A stretch of DNA of 47,451 bases from Spirosoma agri (lineage in GTDB: Bacteria; Bacteroidota; Bacteroidia; Cytophagales; Spirosomataceae), in the NCBI RefSeq assembly GCF_010747415.1, contig NZ_JAAGNZ010000010.1:1-47451 (forward strand). The letters run 5' to 3'. Position numbers and translations under genes: made by a program. Shown in pieces: positions 7,533 to 16,367 of this stretch. The notes beneath the pieces are model-generated. The model saw only the letters and a list, made by a program, of their open reading frames with translations, did no database searches and was not told where the DNA came from. Position 1 is the stretch's first letter. Every line of letters starts with the position of its first letter.

Positions 7533-8474
7533 ATGAAACTAAGTAAAAAAATAAGACAGTTCCTCATTGAACCGCTGCAAGCGCAATTCCAGCAGCAAAT
7601 CCAACAAGTGCAGGACCAGCTTAGCCAGGCTAAAGCCGATAACGCGGCTACAAAATTAGTGATGGGGGCCGCGCTGGCCAAACTGGTGAAGCAGGCTACA
7701 TCCATACAGGAAGCGGAATTTAAGGTGTTCTCCCAGTTTGGGGATGACGGCATTATTCAGTACCTGATCAATCACGTCAAACCGCGCGTGGATACGTTTG
7801 TTGAGTTTGGCGTTGAAGATTACGAAGAGGCCAATACCCGCTTCCTGATGATGAACAACAACTGGAAAGGGTTGATCATCGATGGTTCGCCAACCTTTAT
7901 CAATTACATCAAGACGCGGACGTTTTTCTGGCGCTACAGCCTGAAAGCCGTTGCGAGTTTCATCACGGCCGAAAACATTAATCAACTGCTGATTGACAAT
8001 GGCATTGTTGGCCCGATCGGATTACTTAGTATCGACATCGACGGGAACGATTACTGGGTGTGGAAAGCCATCACGGCGGTCGAAGCCGACATCGTGGTGA
8101 TCGAATACAATAGTTTGTTCGGATCCGAGCGAGCGCTCACGGCCCCGTACAGACCTGACTTCAGGCGGGAGAAAGCGCATTATTCGTACCTGTATTTTGG
8201 CGCTTCGCTCCCTGCATTATGTGATCTGGCGATCGAAAAAGGTTATGCCTTCGTGGGCTGCAATCAGGCGGGGAATAATGCGTATTTCGTGAAGAAAGAG
8301 AAGTTGAACGGCTTGCCCGCCTTGTCCGTCGAAGAGGGGTATGTGTACTCCCGTTTTCGGGAAAACCGAAATCAGGAAGGAGTTATGTGCTTTTTAGATG
8401 GCGCCGAACGAAGCGCCCTGATCGAAGGGCTTCCCGTCATCAACACCAGAACAAACCGGGAAGAGTACCTGTAA
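7533..8474 (+). CDS. FkbM/SAM-methyltransferase-like protein
   Basis: A 313-residue protein. Residues 15-60 are a Gln-rich predicted coiled coil (QAQFQQQIQQVQDQLSQA). The globular part begins at EFKVFSQFGDDGIIQYLI. VDTFVEFGVEDYEEANTRFL resembles motif I of a class I SAM-binding fold, and LLSIDIDGNDYWVWKAI resembles the acidic post-II motif of FkbM-type methyltransferases. Proteins of this kind occur near glycan and exopolysaccharide genes, but there is no such cluster here; it stands alone between two leftward genes. A methyltransferase role is plausible but unproven, since the glycine-rich SAM loop is not canonical. Confidence 0.65.
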   Translation: MKLSKKIRQFLIEPLQAQFQQQIQQVQDQLSQAKADNAATKLVMGAALAKLVKQATSIQEAEFKVFSQFGDDGIIQYLINHVKPRVDTFVEFGVEDYEEANTRFLMMNNNWKGLIIDGSPTFINYIKTRTFFWRYSLKAVASFITAENINQLLIDNGIVGPIGLLSIDIDGNDYWVWKAITAVEADIVVIEYNSLFGSERALTAPYRPDFRREKAHYSYLYFGASLPALCDLAIEKGYAFVGCNQAGNNAYFVKKEKLNGLPALSVEEGYVYSRFRENRNQEGVMCFLDGAERSALIEGLPVINTRTNREEYL

Positions 8475-8547
8475 GTTGCGGTCTGCTCTTTACTGAATTG
8501 TCACGCACGATCCCTGCGCCCGCCCTAGGAATTTTGTTCAAACGGAG

Positions 8548-8622
8548 CGGTGTTTTCGTTTTTCGTTTCGATACGCCGTATCTCCAAGATACGGCGTATC
8601 GAAACGAAAAACGAAAACACCG
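8548..8622. terminator. 36-bp perfect inverted repeat, likely bidirectional terminator
   Basis: Arms 8548-8583 and 8587-8622 pair without a mismatch around a 3-nt loop (CCA). The site lies between the ends of two convergent genes (stop at 8474 on +, stop at 8649 on -). The outer arm parts are runs of T on the 3' side in either direction (GTTTTCGTTTTTCGTTTC), so it could end transcription from both sides. The stem is much longer than in ordinary intrinsic terminators. Confidence 0.7.
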
Positions 8623-8648
8623 AACATCCTCTTTTTCAGGTCACCCGT

Positions 8649-10667
8649 TTACCAAACGACTATTCGATCCGTCTCGGGCTTGTACATTTTATCCCCCGGT
8701 TGTACGCCAAAGGCGTTGTAAAACGGGGTGAAGTTCATCAGCGGACCATTGACCCGCCACTTGGCCGGAGAGTGCGGGTTGGTGTTTACGTACATGCCCA
8801 TGAACGCATCCCGGGTTTTCACGCGCCAGATTCGGGCTATCGAGATAAAGAACCGCTGATCAGGGGTAAAGCCATCCAGTTTCGTCATGCTCTTGCCCTG
8901 CTCGGTCAATTTAAACGCGTCGTACGCAATGGCAACGCCCGCAATATCGGCCGTGTTTTCGCCCACGGTCAAGGCCCCCTTTACGTGCACCGAATCCAGT
9001 ACGGTAAACGAATTGTACTGGTTGATCACCTGCTGGGTTCTGGCTTTGAATTTGGCATAATCAGCTTTGGTCCACCAGTTGGTTACGTTGCCGTCTTTGT
9101 CGTATTGAGCACCCTGATCATCGAACGAGTGCGTTATTTCATGGCCAATTACCATACCAATGCCCCCGTAGTTCAGCGCATCATCGGCATTGACATCGAA
9201 ATAAGGCGATTGCAGGATACCAGCCGGAAAAACGATTTCATTCAGCGGAGGATTGTTATATGCCGTTACCGTAGGCGGAGTCGTATGCCATTCGGCGCGG
9301 TCGACCCGCTGGCCCACCTTAGCCAGGTTGTAATCGTATTCATTCTTCGTAGCTGCCAACCGGTTTCCGAAGTAGTCATCTCGCCGTACCGCTACCGTCG
9401 AGTAATCGCGCCACTTATCGGGGTAACCAATCTTCTGGTTGAAGGCGTACAGTTTTTCTTTGGCTTTCGTCTTGGTGGAATCGCTCATCCAGTCGAGCTT
9501 GTTGATCCGCGCTTCGAAGGCTGTCTTGAGGTTATCGACCAGGGCAGCGATGCGCTTTCTGGCCGCTTCGGGGAAATATTTTTTTACGTACAACTGAGCC
9601 AGGGCATCGCCCAGCGAACCATCGACCGCCTGCGTCATTTCTTCGGCCCGTGTTTTCTTGACCGCCTGCCCGGTCAGAATTTTTGCGTAGTTAAACGACG
9701 CATCCACAAACGGCTGGCTCAGAAAATTGGCATAGTTTGTCAGTGCATGGGCGGTCAAATACACTTGCCAATCCCGGATAGGAACCGATGTCAGTATCGA
9801 GTTCAGCTGGTCGTAATAAGCCGGTTGCCCTACATTGACCGAATCCGCCTTCACGCCCAAATCACCGAGCAGGGTGGTCCACCGTAAAGCAGGCTGTTTT
9901 GCGGACAGATCAGCGACAGCCATCTTGTTGTAGTTCGCCTTGACATCTCGGCGTTCTATATTGGTTTTATGGGCACGGGCTAACTGGTTTTCGATGTCAT
10001 AGACGAGGGCTGCGTTTTTCCGGGCGGTCGCGGGTTCAGTACCGATCAATTCGAACAGGCGGGTGAGGTAGTTGCGGTAGGCGTTTTGAATGGCGCGGGT
10101 CGAGGAATCGGTCTTAACATAATAATCCCGTTCGGGCAAGCCAATGCCGGTCTGACTGAATTGAGCAATGTTGATCGTACTCCGTTTATTGTCGGGGCCT
10201 ACGTAGAAGCCTAAAATAGACCGATCACCAACTTTTTGTTCGTCAGCCACGACGGTCAACAACGACGGCACATCCGTCACCGCATTGATGCGGGTGAGCA
10301 GGGGCTTGATGGGTTCGTACCCGCGTTTGTTGATCGCGGCTGTGTCCATACCTGAAGCATAAAAATCGCCTACTTTCTGTTCGATGCTCCCGGCCGCATT
10401 CCGACTGGTCGAAACGCTGTCCAGAATCGCCTGCAACCGGATGCGCTGGGGGTAATTTAAGAACGAGTATGATCCTACTCCGGTCTGACTGTCGGGTATC
10501 CGGACAGTATCATTCCAGATACCGTTAGCGTAGGCAAAGAAATCATTCCCCGGCTTTTTGGTCGCGTCGATCCCGGTCAGGACTACGCGTTTGGTGTTCG
10601 GAACTGAAGCGCGCTGACAGGCTCCTGCCATAAACAACGCCAGTGAGAAATAAAGTACTTTTTGCAT
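8649..10667 (-). CDS. M13-family (PepO/neprilysin-like) metallopeptidase lipoprotein
   Basis: A 672-residue zinc endopeptidase with near-usual family length. The signal peptide ends in a lipobox, MAGAC, with Cys17 as the lipid anchor, so the enzyme is probably tethered in the periplasm or outer membrane. The zinc site is complete: HEITH at 509-513 and the third ligand in ENTAD (Glu570). The M13 N-terminal domain is recognisable by IGLPERDYYV, and VFPAGILQSPYFD precedes the zinc motif. M13 enzymes cut peptides rather than folded proteins. It is a single gene whose terminator is shared with the convergent FkbM-like gene. Confidence 0.95.
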   Translation of the reverse strand: MQKVLYFSLALFMAGACQRASVPNTKRVVLTGIDATKKPGNDFFAYANGIWNDTVRIPDSQTGVGSYSFLNYPQRIRLQAILDSVSTSRNAAGSIEQKVGDFYASGMDTAAINKRGYEPIKPLLTRINAVTDVPSLLTVVADEQKVGDRSILGFYVGPDNKRSTINIAQFSQTGIGLPERDYYVKTDSSTRAIQNAYRNYLTRLFELIGTEPATARKNAALVYDIENQLARAHKTNIERRDVKANYNKMAVADLSAKQPALRWTTLLGDLGVKADSVNVGQPAYYDQLNSILTSVPIRDWQVYLTAHALTNYANFLSQPFVDASFNYAKILTGQAVKKTRAEEMTQAVDGSLGDALAQLYVKKYFPEAARKRIAALVDNLKTAFEARINKLDWMSDSTKTKAKEKLYAFNQKIGYPDKWRDYSTVAVRRDDYFGNRLAATKNEYDYNLAKVGQRVDRAEWHTTPPTVTAYNNPPLNEIVFPAGILQSPYFDVNADDALNYGGIGMVIGHEITHSFDDQGAQYDKDGNVTNWWTKADYAKFKARTQQVINQYNSFTVLDSVHVKGALTVGENTADIAGVAIAYDAFKLTEQGKSMTKLDGFTPDQRFFISIARIWRVKTRDAFMGMYVNTNPHSPAKWRVNGPLMNFTPFYNAFGVQPGDKMYKPETDRIVVW

Positions 10668-11144
10668 GGGTTGAACTGAATAGGGATTGGTCGATGGTGA
10701 TTGCTGTGCATCAGCTCGCGCCCGTCAACAGCAACGCTAAACGAGTTACGTGACGTTGACGGGGTAGAGCCTAACCGCAAATGAGCCTACAAGCGTTCTG
10801 TAGAGTTGCTGTTTCGCGGGCACTTCCAAAGCTAGTCAATAAGGCCCACGGTTGCTAACAAACCACCGGTTGCCTGGTGTTCAGCGAGAGTCTATCGCGT
10901 GATTTTCACCAAGATTTGATCAGGGTTCACGCTGAAGTTAATCGGTCACCGCTCGTGGTTTCACCAATACAGGCTGTTTGCTTGGACACCGAACGCAGGG
11001 GAAGAATAGCGGATAGGACAGAAACTTGCCGGAATCTAAGCCCTACATTACCCGGGAGGGAGTCTGACCATTAATAAATCCACGCTAGAACGCTACCAAC
11101 ATGAGGAGTAGCGGATTGGACTGGGCTAAGTGCCAAAACGCGCA
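10668..11144. other. Intergenic region upstream of the M13 peptidase gene
   Basis: This presumably holds the promoter of the leftward peptidase gene. I could not identify a -7 box or a convincing coding frame. A rightward 65-codon frame at 10877-11074 has no recognisable domain. Confidence 0.4.
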
Positions 11145-11303
11145 TCAATTTTTAGAGGCAAACTCACTAAGTAAAGCACTAGTCAGAGGCTGAGGATTTT
11201 TATTCCCTTCATCGAATGGACGTTTTTTAGGTCGTTCACACGATGAAGGGGGTACATGAACTGCACCTGGCAAGGCTGCGAAACACCGCGCTAATCGATT
11301 CAT
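11145..11303 (-). CDS. Small basic-centre protein, unknown function (52 aa)
   Basis: An ATG-initiated frame of 52 codons on the reverse strand. The product has a Cys/Pro/Ala-rich start (MNRLARCFAALPG), a basic patch (CERPKKRPFDEGNKNPQPL) and a helical tail (TSALLSEFASKN). Its composition and codon choice look like the neighbouring genes rather than random sequence. I do not recognise it. An inverted repeat of 10-bp arms (CCCTTCATCG at 11205-11214, CGATGAAGGG at 11241-11250) falls inside the frame. It could be a genuine small gene or the tail of a lost one. Confidence 0.35.
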   Translation of the reverse strand: MNRLARCFAALPGAVHVPPSSCERPKKRPFDEGNKNPQPLTSALLSEFASKN

Positions 11304-11348
11304 CAGCGAACCGGCGTTAACCTCAATAGTGCCTGGCCTTGCGGTCGC

Positions 11349-11723
11349 TTACTGCTGATCGATCGGCCATTTGTAGGGCTTTAGCTGCCGGGCACACCAA
11401 AGATCGAGGGTCGCGATGGCAACGACGGCGACCAGTGAAACACCAACCGCTTTTCGGGTGGCGGCATTGTTCTGGTAGGTCAAGCCCAGTGCTCCCATGT
11501 TCAGGGCATCACCCCCCACACGCGCCCAAAGCCAGGGGGGTGCGGGCTTGTTCGGCGCCAGAATACCCACCCCAGCCACGAATTCACGCAGGCCGAACAC
11601 CCGGATAATGCCCGTATGTGGGGTGCCTAAAACCCGCGCCAGGGGGCGGGGGGCCAGCATCTCAACCAGGCCCAGACCGATGCTAAACCAGCCCAGCCCG
11701 CGGGCAACTTTGTCTTCATTCAT
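11349..11723 (-). CDS. Small integral membrane protein (DUF4267-like)
   Basis: A 124-residue hydrophobic protein with about four predicted membrane helices (WFSIGLGLVEML, FVAGVGIL, ALNMGALGLTYQ, VGVSLVAVVAIATLDLW). The pattern GLGWFSIGLGLVEMLAPRPLARVLG and GLREFVAGVGIL matches small membrane proteins often found alone or fused in front of cyclase/dehydrase (SRPBCC) domains. No SRPBCC domain follows here. It lies between a leftward YdeP-type oxidoreductase and a small unknown gene. Function unknown. Confidence 0.75.
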   Translation of the reverse strand: MNEDKVARGLGWFSIGLGLVEMLAPRPLARVLGTPHTGIIRVFGLREFVAGVGILAPNKPAPPWLWARVGGDALNMGALGLTYQNNAATRKAVGVSLVAVVAIATLDLWCARQLKPYKWPIDQQ

Positions 11724-11902
11724 TGCTTTATGTCAATTATCGTGAGTCTTACCGTGTCCTTTACGTAGGGTTTGTTACCTGCCTGATCGATCATTAATTG
11801 AGTGCCGACTGATTCAGCGAAGTCTGGCCATTTGCCCGGTGACCAGTGCACATCATCACTGCCTGTTCGTTTTATCGGCCTCTGTACACGTACCAGCGAC
11901 GC

Positions 11903-14200
11903 TTACTCCTGGCTTGGGCTTATCCGCACCACGATCGATTTAGAGATAGGCGTATGGCTCTTCTCAGCCATTTGATCGATGGGTACCAAGACGTTGGTTT
12001 CCGGAAAGTAAGCCGCCAAGCAACCACGGGGTATGTCATAAGGCACTACCAGAAATCGATGGGCCGTTCGCGTTACCCCATCATACCGGCTGTGCAGATC
12101 AACCGCTTGTCTGGCCTGTAAACCAAGATTCGCAATATCGTCGGCATGCATGAAAACGACTCGCCGTTCGTTGTGGACGCCCCGGTATCGATCGGCGTTT
12201 TTGTAGACGGTCGTATTGAACTGGTCGTGGCTGCGAATGGTCATCAGCAACAGTTCACCCGTTTGCAGGTCATGGGGCGTGGGGGCGTTGATCGTGAAAT
12301 GCGCCTTTCCGTCACTGGTTTTTGCAAACTCCCGCTTGCGGGGACCGTTGGGCAAGTAGAATCCCCCCGGCTGCCGCACCTTCTTGTTGTAGTCGGCAAA
12401 GCCTTCGATAGTTTTGCCAATCAGCTCCCGAATTTTATCGTAATCACCCATCAGGCTATCCCAGTCGACCGTTGATTTCCCGTTCAGGGTTGCTTTAGCG
12501 AGCTGGCAGATAATGGCTACTTCACTTTTCAGATGGGGCGAAACCGCATCCAGAATACCATGGGACTGAGCTACCACACCGGTGGTGCTTTCACAACTGA
12601 TAAACTGCGGCCCCGATGCCTGAACGTCGTGATCCGTGCGGCCCAGGCAGGGGAGAATCAAGGCCGTTTCACCATGAATCAAGTGACTACGGTTGAGCTT
12701 GGTCGATACGTGCACGGTCAGTTTGCAGTTGCGCAGCGCTTCACCCGTGTAATTGGTATCTGACACGGCCATGGCAAAATTACCGCCCAGGCCAAAGAAG
12801 ACGCTGGCCTTGCCTTCGTGCATGGCTTTCACCGAAGCCACCGCGTCATAACCATTGTCCTGGGGCGGGGAAAAGTGAAATACTCTTTCCAGGGCTTCCA
12901 GCAATTCTGGTTTGGGTTTTTCCCAGACTCCCATCGTGCGGTCACCCTGTACGTTGCTGTGTCCGCGAATGGGGCTAGCTCCTCCTCCTTTGATCCCGAT
13001 ACTCCCTTTCAGCAGCAGCAAATTGATAAGCTCCTGAATGGTGGCCACGCCGTTTTTGTGCTGCGTAAGGCCCATGGCCCAGACGATCACCAGCTTGGGG
13101 GTGTACTTAAACTGATCGACGGCTTCCTGAATCTGGGCGACGCTCAGGCCGCACTGGGCAGCTAACTCGTTGAGATCAAACTGGTCCAGGCTTTTCACGA
13201 ACGCTTCATAACCCGATGTGTGGGTCGCGATGAATGATTGGTCGAGGACTTTACCCGGTGTTTTCTTTTCTTCCTCCAGCAGTAGCTTGCACATGGCTTT
13301 CAGCAACGCCAGATCCGAATTGATGCGAACCTGTAGAAAGACGTCAGCCAGTTTTTCGCCACCGAGTAGCATGTCGCGTGGACTTTGGGGGTATTTGAAG
13401 GCCAGCAGACCGGCTTCATGCAACGGATTGACGGCAATGATCTTACCACCCTTGCGCTTCATCTCTTCCAGGGGCGTCAGCATCCGGGGGGCTGTCGTAC
13501 CTGGGTTCTGGCCCATGATCATCACCACGTCAGCGGTTTCGTAATCCTCGTAGGTTACCGTTGCCTTCCCCAATCCGAGCGTTTCGGTCAGGGCGACGGT
13601 AGTCGATTCATGGCACATGTTGGAACAGTCGGGCATGTTGTTGGTGCCAAACATCTTGACGAAGAGCTGATAGACAAAAGCGGCTTCGTTGCTGGCGCGG
13701 CCCGAGGTATAGAAAATGGCCTGGTTGGGCGATTCGAGTGCATTGAGCTGATCGGCGATGAGCCCAAACGCTTCTGACCAGTCGATAGGCACGTAATGAG
13801 TAGCACCGGGTCGTAACACCAGCGGCTGGGTCAACCGACCTTGCTGGCCTAACCAGAGATCGCTTTTTTCCGTTAATTCGGCAACCGAGTAGCGTTGAAA
13901 AAGCACGGGTGACGCGGTATGCTTCGTCATGACCTCATCGGCCACGGCCTTGGCCCCGCTTTCGCAGTACTCGGCAATGGGCGAACGCTGGCCATCGGGG
14001 TCGGGCCAGGCGCAGGATGGACAGTCGAAACCGTCTTTCTGATTCAGGTTGACCAGGGCCTTCCAGCCCCGGACGAGATTGGTTCCCCGTAAAACGTGCT
14101 CAAACGATGCCGTAATGGCCGCTATACCGGCCGCTTCTGTTTGGGGTTTATTCAGGTCAAGATCACCGGTAAACTCCTCAGGGGGGGTATTCTTATTCAT
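11903..14200 (-). CDS. FdhF/YdeP-family molybdopterin oxidoreductase
   Basis: A 765-residue protein of the DMSO-reductase superfamily, YdeP branch. The N-terminal DCPSCAWPDP is the typical YdeP signature. The molybdopterin domain shows FYTSGRASNEAAFVYQLF, NMCHESTTVALTETLG and VVMIMGQNPGTTAPRML, and the C-terminal domain shows LTVHVSTKLNRSHL and LLMTIRSHDQFNTTVY. YdeP proteins resemble formate dehydrogenases but their substrate is uncertain; in enterobacteria ydeP is linked to acid resistance. No electron-transfer subunit or cofactor genes are nearby, so molybdenum cofactor must come from the host. No signal peptide is seen, so it is cytoplasmic. The length is normal for the family. Confidence 0.92.
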   Translation of the reverse strand: MNKNTPPEEFTGDLDLNKPQTEAAGIAAITASFEHVLRGTNLVRGWKALVNLNQKDGFDCPSCAWPDPDGQRSPIAEYCESGAKAVADEVMTKHTASPVLFQRYSVAELTEKSDLWLGQQGRLTQPLVLRPGATHYVPIDWSEAFGLIADQLNALESPNQAIFYTSGRASNEAAFVYQLFVKMFGTNNMPDCSNMCHESTTVALTETLGLGKATVTYEDYETADVVMIMGQNPGTTAPRMLTPLEEMKRKGGKIIAVNPLHEAGLLAFKYPQSPRDMLLGGEKLADVFLQVRINSDLALLKAMCKLLLEEEKKTPGKVLDQSFIATHTSGYEAFVKSLDQFDLNELAAQCGLSVAQIQEAVDQFKYTPKLVIVWAMGLTQHKNGVATIQELINLLLLKGSIGIKGGGASPIRGHSNVQGDRTMGVWEKPKPELLEALERVFHFSPPQDNGYDAVASVKAMHEGKASVFFGLGGNFAMAVSDTNYTGEALRNCKLTVHVSTKLNRSHLIHGETALILPCLGRTDHDVQASGPQFISCESTTGVVAQSHGILDAVSPHLKSEVAIICQLAKATLNGKSTVDWDSLMGDYDKIRELIGKTIEGFADYNKKVRQPGGFYLPNGPRKREFAKTSDGKAHFTINAPTPHDLQTGELLLMTIRSHDQFNTTVYKNADRYRGVHNERRVVFMHADDIANLGLQARQAVDLHSRYDGVTRTAHRFLVVPYDIPRGCLAAYFPETNVLVPIDQMAEKSHTPISKSIVVRISPSQE

Positions 14201-14478
14201 AGATTATTTAGACAAGATTGATCGATGATGCAGATTACCGGTATGACCACCTGTCTTATCTGCATAAAATACGGCTGAACTGGTTCAGAAACGAAAACTT
14301 GGTACGCTGGTGGCGTTCATGCTATTGACGATAACCGCCCGTATCTGCCACGTTTCAGGATATATTACAGACGATACATACGTTAACTGGATAGCACTGA
14401 ATTCGTTTAAGGAATTGCGCCAAAACCAACATAGCAAACGTGGTATCCTGTTGCCAATTACAGCTGGGCCATAAAGCA
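14201..14478. other. Intergenic region between the YdeP-type and catalase-like genes
   Basis: This holds the presumed promoter of the leftward YdeP-type gene. It is AT-richer than its surroundings, with no recognisable motif. A 75-codon reverse frame (14285-14512) crosses the hairpin at 14479-14503 and has no family features, so I do not call it. Confidence 0.4.
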
Positions 14479-14503
14479 AGAAGGCTGCAAAAAACAGCCT
14501 TCT
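14479..14503 (-). terminator. Hairpin after the catalase-like gene
   Basis: A perfect 9-bp stem, AGAAGGCTG (14479-14487) with CAGCCTTCT (14495-14503), and a 7-nt A-rich loop. It lies 43 bp past the stop of the leftward catalase-like gene. There is no long T run after the stem on the reverse strand, so termination is likely but not certain. Confidence 0.5.
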
Positions 14504-14545
14504 ATTTGTCATACTTCGGTGAAGTGTGAGTCTGCAAGGCTGCCG

Positions 14546-15640
14546 TTAGTTGACTTCCTCAGGATTCTCCGCCTTACCGTACATCGTACGGCGGAATTCA
14601 GCCGATGCTTTATAGGTCGCGTTGCGTGCCCGCTGAATGACCCCCAGCGGCCGGTGAGCCGCCAGACCATGCCATGGACTAAAATACATCTTGTCGTTCA
14701 CTATAGCCGTCTTGTCTTCCGTCCAGGATTGCTGTGGGGCAATCGTTACCTTGGCGACGGACAGGTAAGGGCTTTCGTCCTCGGGCCATTCCACCGACGC
14801 ATCCTCCAGTGGCATCTTGTCGATATCGGTCGATAGCTGCACGCCAAATTCCCACTCCCCGCCATTGGTAGCAAAGAAATCCTGCAATAAGTGGCGCAGG
14901 GCGTCATCGTCGCTATCTACATCGATTGGTTGATCTTTCAGCGAAGTCAGGGCAGGCGTCACCGGCGTCAGGGAAAACTTGGCCATATAGTCACCATACA
15001 GATAGGCCCCCTGCGAATAGTAGGTGTCGCCCATGGGGTGAGTAGCCAGCTGTCCGCCCATACCGGGCATCACGCCCGCGTCAGACCCAGTCACTTTTTC
15101 AACGACTTCACCAACGGCACGCAGTGTTTTGGACAGCCCTTCCTTGAAGCCCTCGGCCTTATTAGTCAGTAGATCGAACCGTTTCAGACCACTCAGAAAA
15201 TCCTTCAACTTCTGGGGGAAAACCGGACTGTTGACCAGAATAAAATCCTGGGTCGTCAATTCATCCGCGCCGGGCAGGTGCTCGCCGTCAACATTCCCTA
15301 CTTTGAACGAGATCCCTCGGGGAGTCGATACGCTATCGGGCAGCACATCTCCCGGCTGGGTAGAAATACGCGCGACAATCGGGTAGGTACCGGGTTTGGC
15401 AAATAAGCCCTGCGCGAGGTAAGGAGGCAGGTTGTCAAATACCTGTAATTCACCGGTTAGAATAGCATGCCCTTTGGCATGTACACTCCGTATAGCATGG
15501 CCCTGGGACTGATACGTTTTGCGCTGAATGTCGGCCATGGTATCAATAATCTCCTGAATGGTTTTAGCTTCATCGGGCTCCGGTTGTTCATACGACGGAT
15601 CGTAGGGCAATGGGTTAAAATTAGCGGGTGCCTGGTTCAT
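14546..15640 (-). CDS. Catalase-family (catalase-related) protein
   Basis: A 364-residue protein with the heme catalase fold, shorter than classical mono-functional catalases (480 or more). Visible signatures are AIRSVHAKGHAILTGELQV (distal-side His region), YPIVARISTQPGDVLPDSV, TPRGISFKVGNVDGEHLPG and TTQDFILVNSPVFPQKLKDF. The central part QGAYLYGDYMAKFSLTPV and the C-terminal catalytic-core remnants fit the catalase-like peroxidase branch (SrpA-like). It probably consumes peroxide or an organic peroxide. No signal peptide. It is a single leftward gene following the direction of the YdeP-type gene downstream of it. Confidence 0.88.
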   Translation of the reverse strand: MNQAPANFNPLPYDPSYEQPEPDEAKTIQEIIDTMADIQRKTYQSQGHAIRSVHAKGHAILTGELQVFDNLPPYLAQGLFAKPGTYPIVARISTQPGDVLPDSVSTPRGISFKVGNVDGEHLPGADELTTQDFILVNSPVFPQKLKDFLSGLKRFDLLTNKAEGFKEGLSKTLRAVGEVVEKVTGSDAGVMPGMGGQLATHPMGDTYYSQGAYLYGDYMAKFSLTPVTPALTSLKDQPIDVDSDDDALRHLLQDFFATNGGEWEFGVQLSTDIDKMPLEDASVEWPEDESPYLSVAKVTIAPQQSWTEDKTAIVNDKMYFSPWHGLAAHRPLGVIQRARNATYKASAEFRRTMYGKAENPEEVN

Positions 15641-16100
15641 AGGACAGTAACGTTTAGGGGTATGAAAACCGGTTCCAGGCTAGCATATACGTGTCTGGCC
15701 GTGAATCAGATTCACCCTGATCCCTGACTGGACTAGCTAGTGTTACTAGAAACAGTTGTTCAGAGATAATACATATGACAAGAATTTGTTTGACAAAATA
15801 ACGTTCAAATTCGAGCTATTTAGGCAATGACATTCATCTGGCACGCTATCAAAAAAAAGATCAGTTAATTAGGCTTGTGCAGAAGCCAGATTGGCATTTA
15901 TGTGAATCAATCTTCAGCTCCGAATGAACGGAGTCAAGCACTCAGTTCATAGTACCAGCCTGAGAGGTGAGACTAAAGCGAAGACTGAAATGGGTCGTCT
16001 ACTCGTACATAGCCTACCTTGTGGGAACTCTCTCATTGACCAGTTCGTGAGCGACTGGCTACTTTCGTTAAAAATCACCAGGATGACGATAAAGGTGGGA
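15641..16100. other. AT-rich intergenic region between catalase-like gene and resolvase module
   Basis: This contains the presumed promoter of the leftward catalase-like gene. The part at about 15760-15900 is AT-rich. Frames in it are short and unconvincing. Confidence 0.4.
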
Positions 16101-16179
16101 ACTGTCAACTTGACAGTTGGATAAGTGTATGCTTATTCAATGTAACAAACCCATGACGCTCGTTATGCGCTTGTTACAT
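16101..16179. repeat. Pair of inverted repeats upstream of the resolvase, candidate res site
   Basis: The first is AACTGTCAA-C-TTGACAGTT (16101-16119), a perfect 9-1-9 palindrome. The second has 9-bp arms ATGTAACAA (16140-16148) and TTGTTACAT (16171-16179) around a 22-bp spacer. Serine resolvases bind clustered dyads next to their own gene, so this is a reasonable place for the recombination site. No binding evidence is available. Confidence 0.35.
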
Positions 16180-16222
16180 TCCTTTTTTCAATCTACATTT
16201 AGGCTCTATCATTAACATAGCC

Positions 16223-16367
16223 GTGACAGACACAGAGGAGACACAGCAGAGAACTCGCCTGGGCCAGATGGCTGCGGCTTGATGGAACTACTAACAACGC
16301 CAGCGGCTCGTCATTGGATCTGAATAACCCGCGTATTCGTCAATTTATTGAATCCTTCCCTCTATGA
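16223..16367 (+). pseudogene. Frameshifted small gene just before the resolvase
   Basis: A GTG-initiated frame begins MTDTEETQQR and soon hits a stop. In a second frame the sequence reads on as ELAWARWLRLDGTTNN, then SGSSLDLNNPRIRQFIESFP, and stops at 16365-16367, overlapping the resolvase ATG in an ATGA. Joined, the two parts make a sensible peptide of about 48 residues, which suggests a small gene with a single frameshift that was once translationally coupled to the resolvase. I do not recognise the family. Both halves being chance frames remains possible. Confidence 0.3.

Noticed and set aside
11205..11250. 10-bp inverted repeat as a regulatory site
   Set aside because: It lies inside the small open frame at 11145-11303, where coding sequence can create such matches; no independent support.
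14285..14512. 75-codon reverse frame between the YdeP-type and catalase-like genes
   Set aside because: It runs through a perfect hairpin, has no homology pattern and begins at the terminator. Probably a chance frame.
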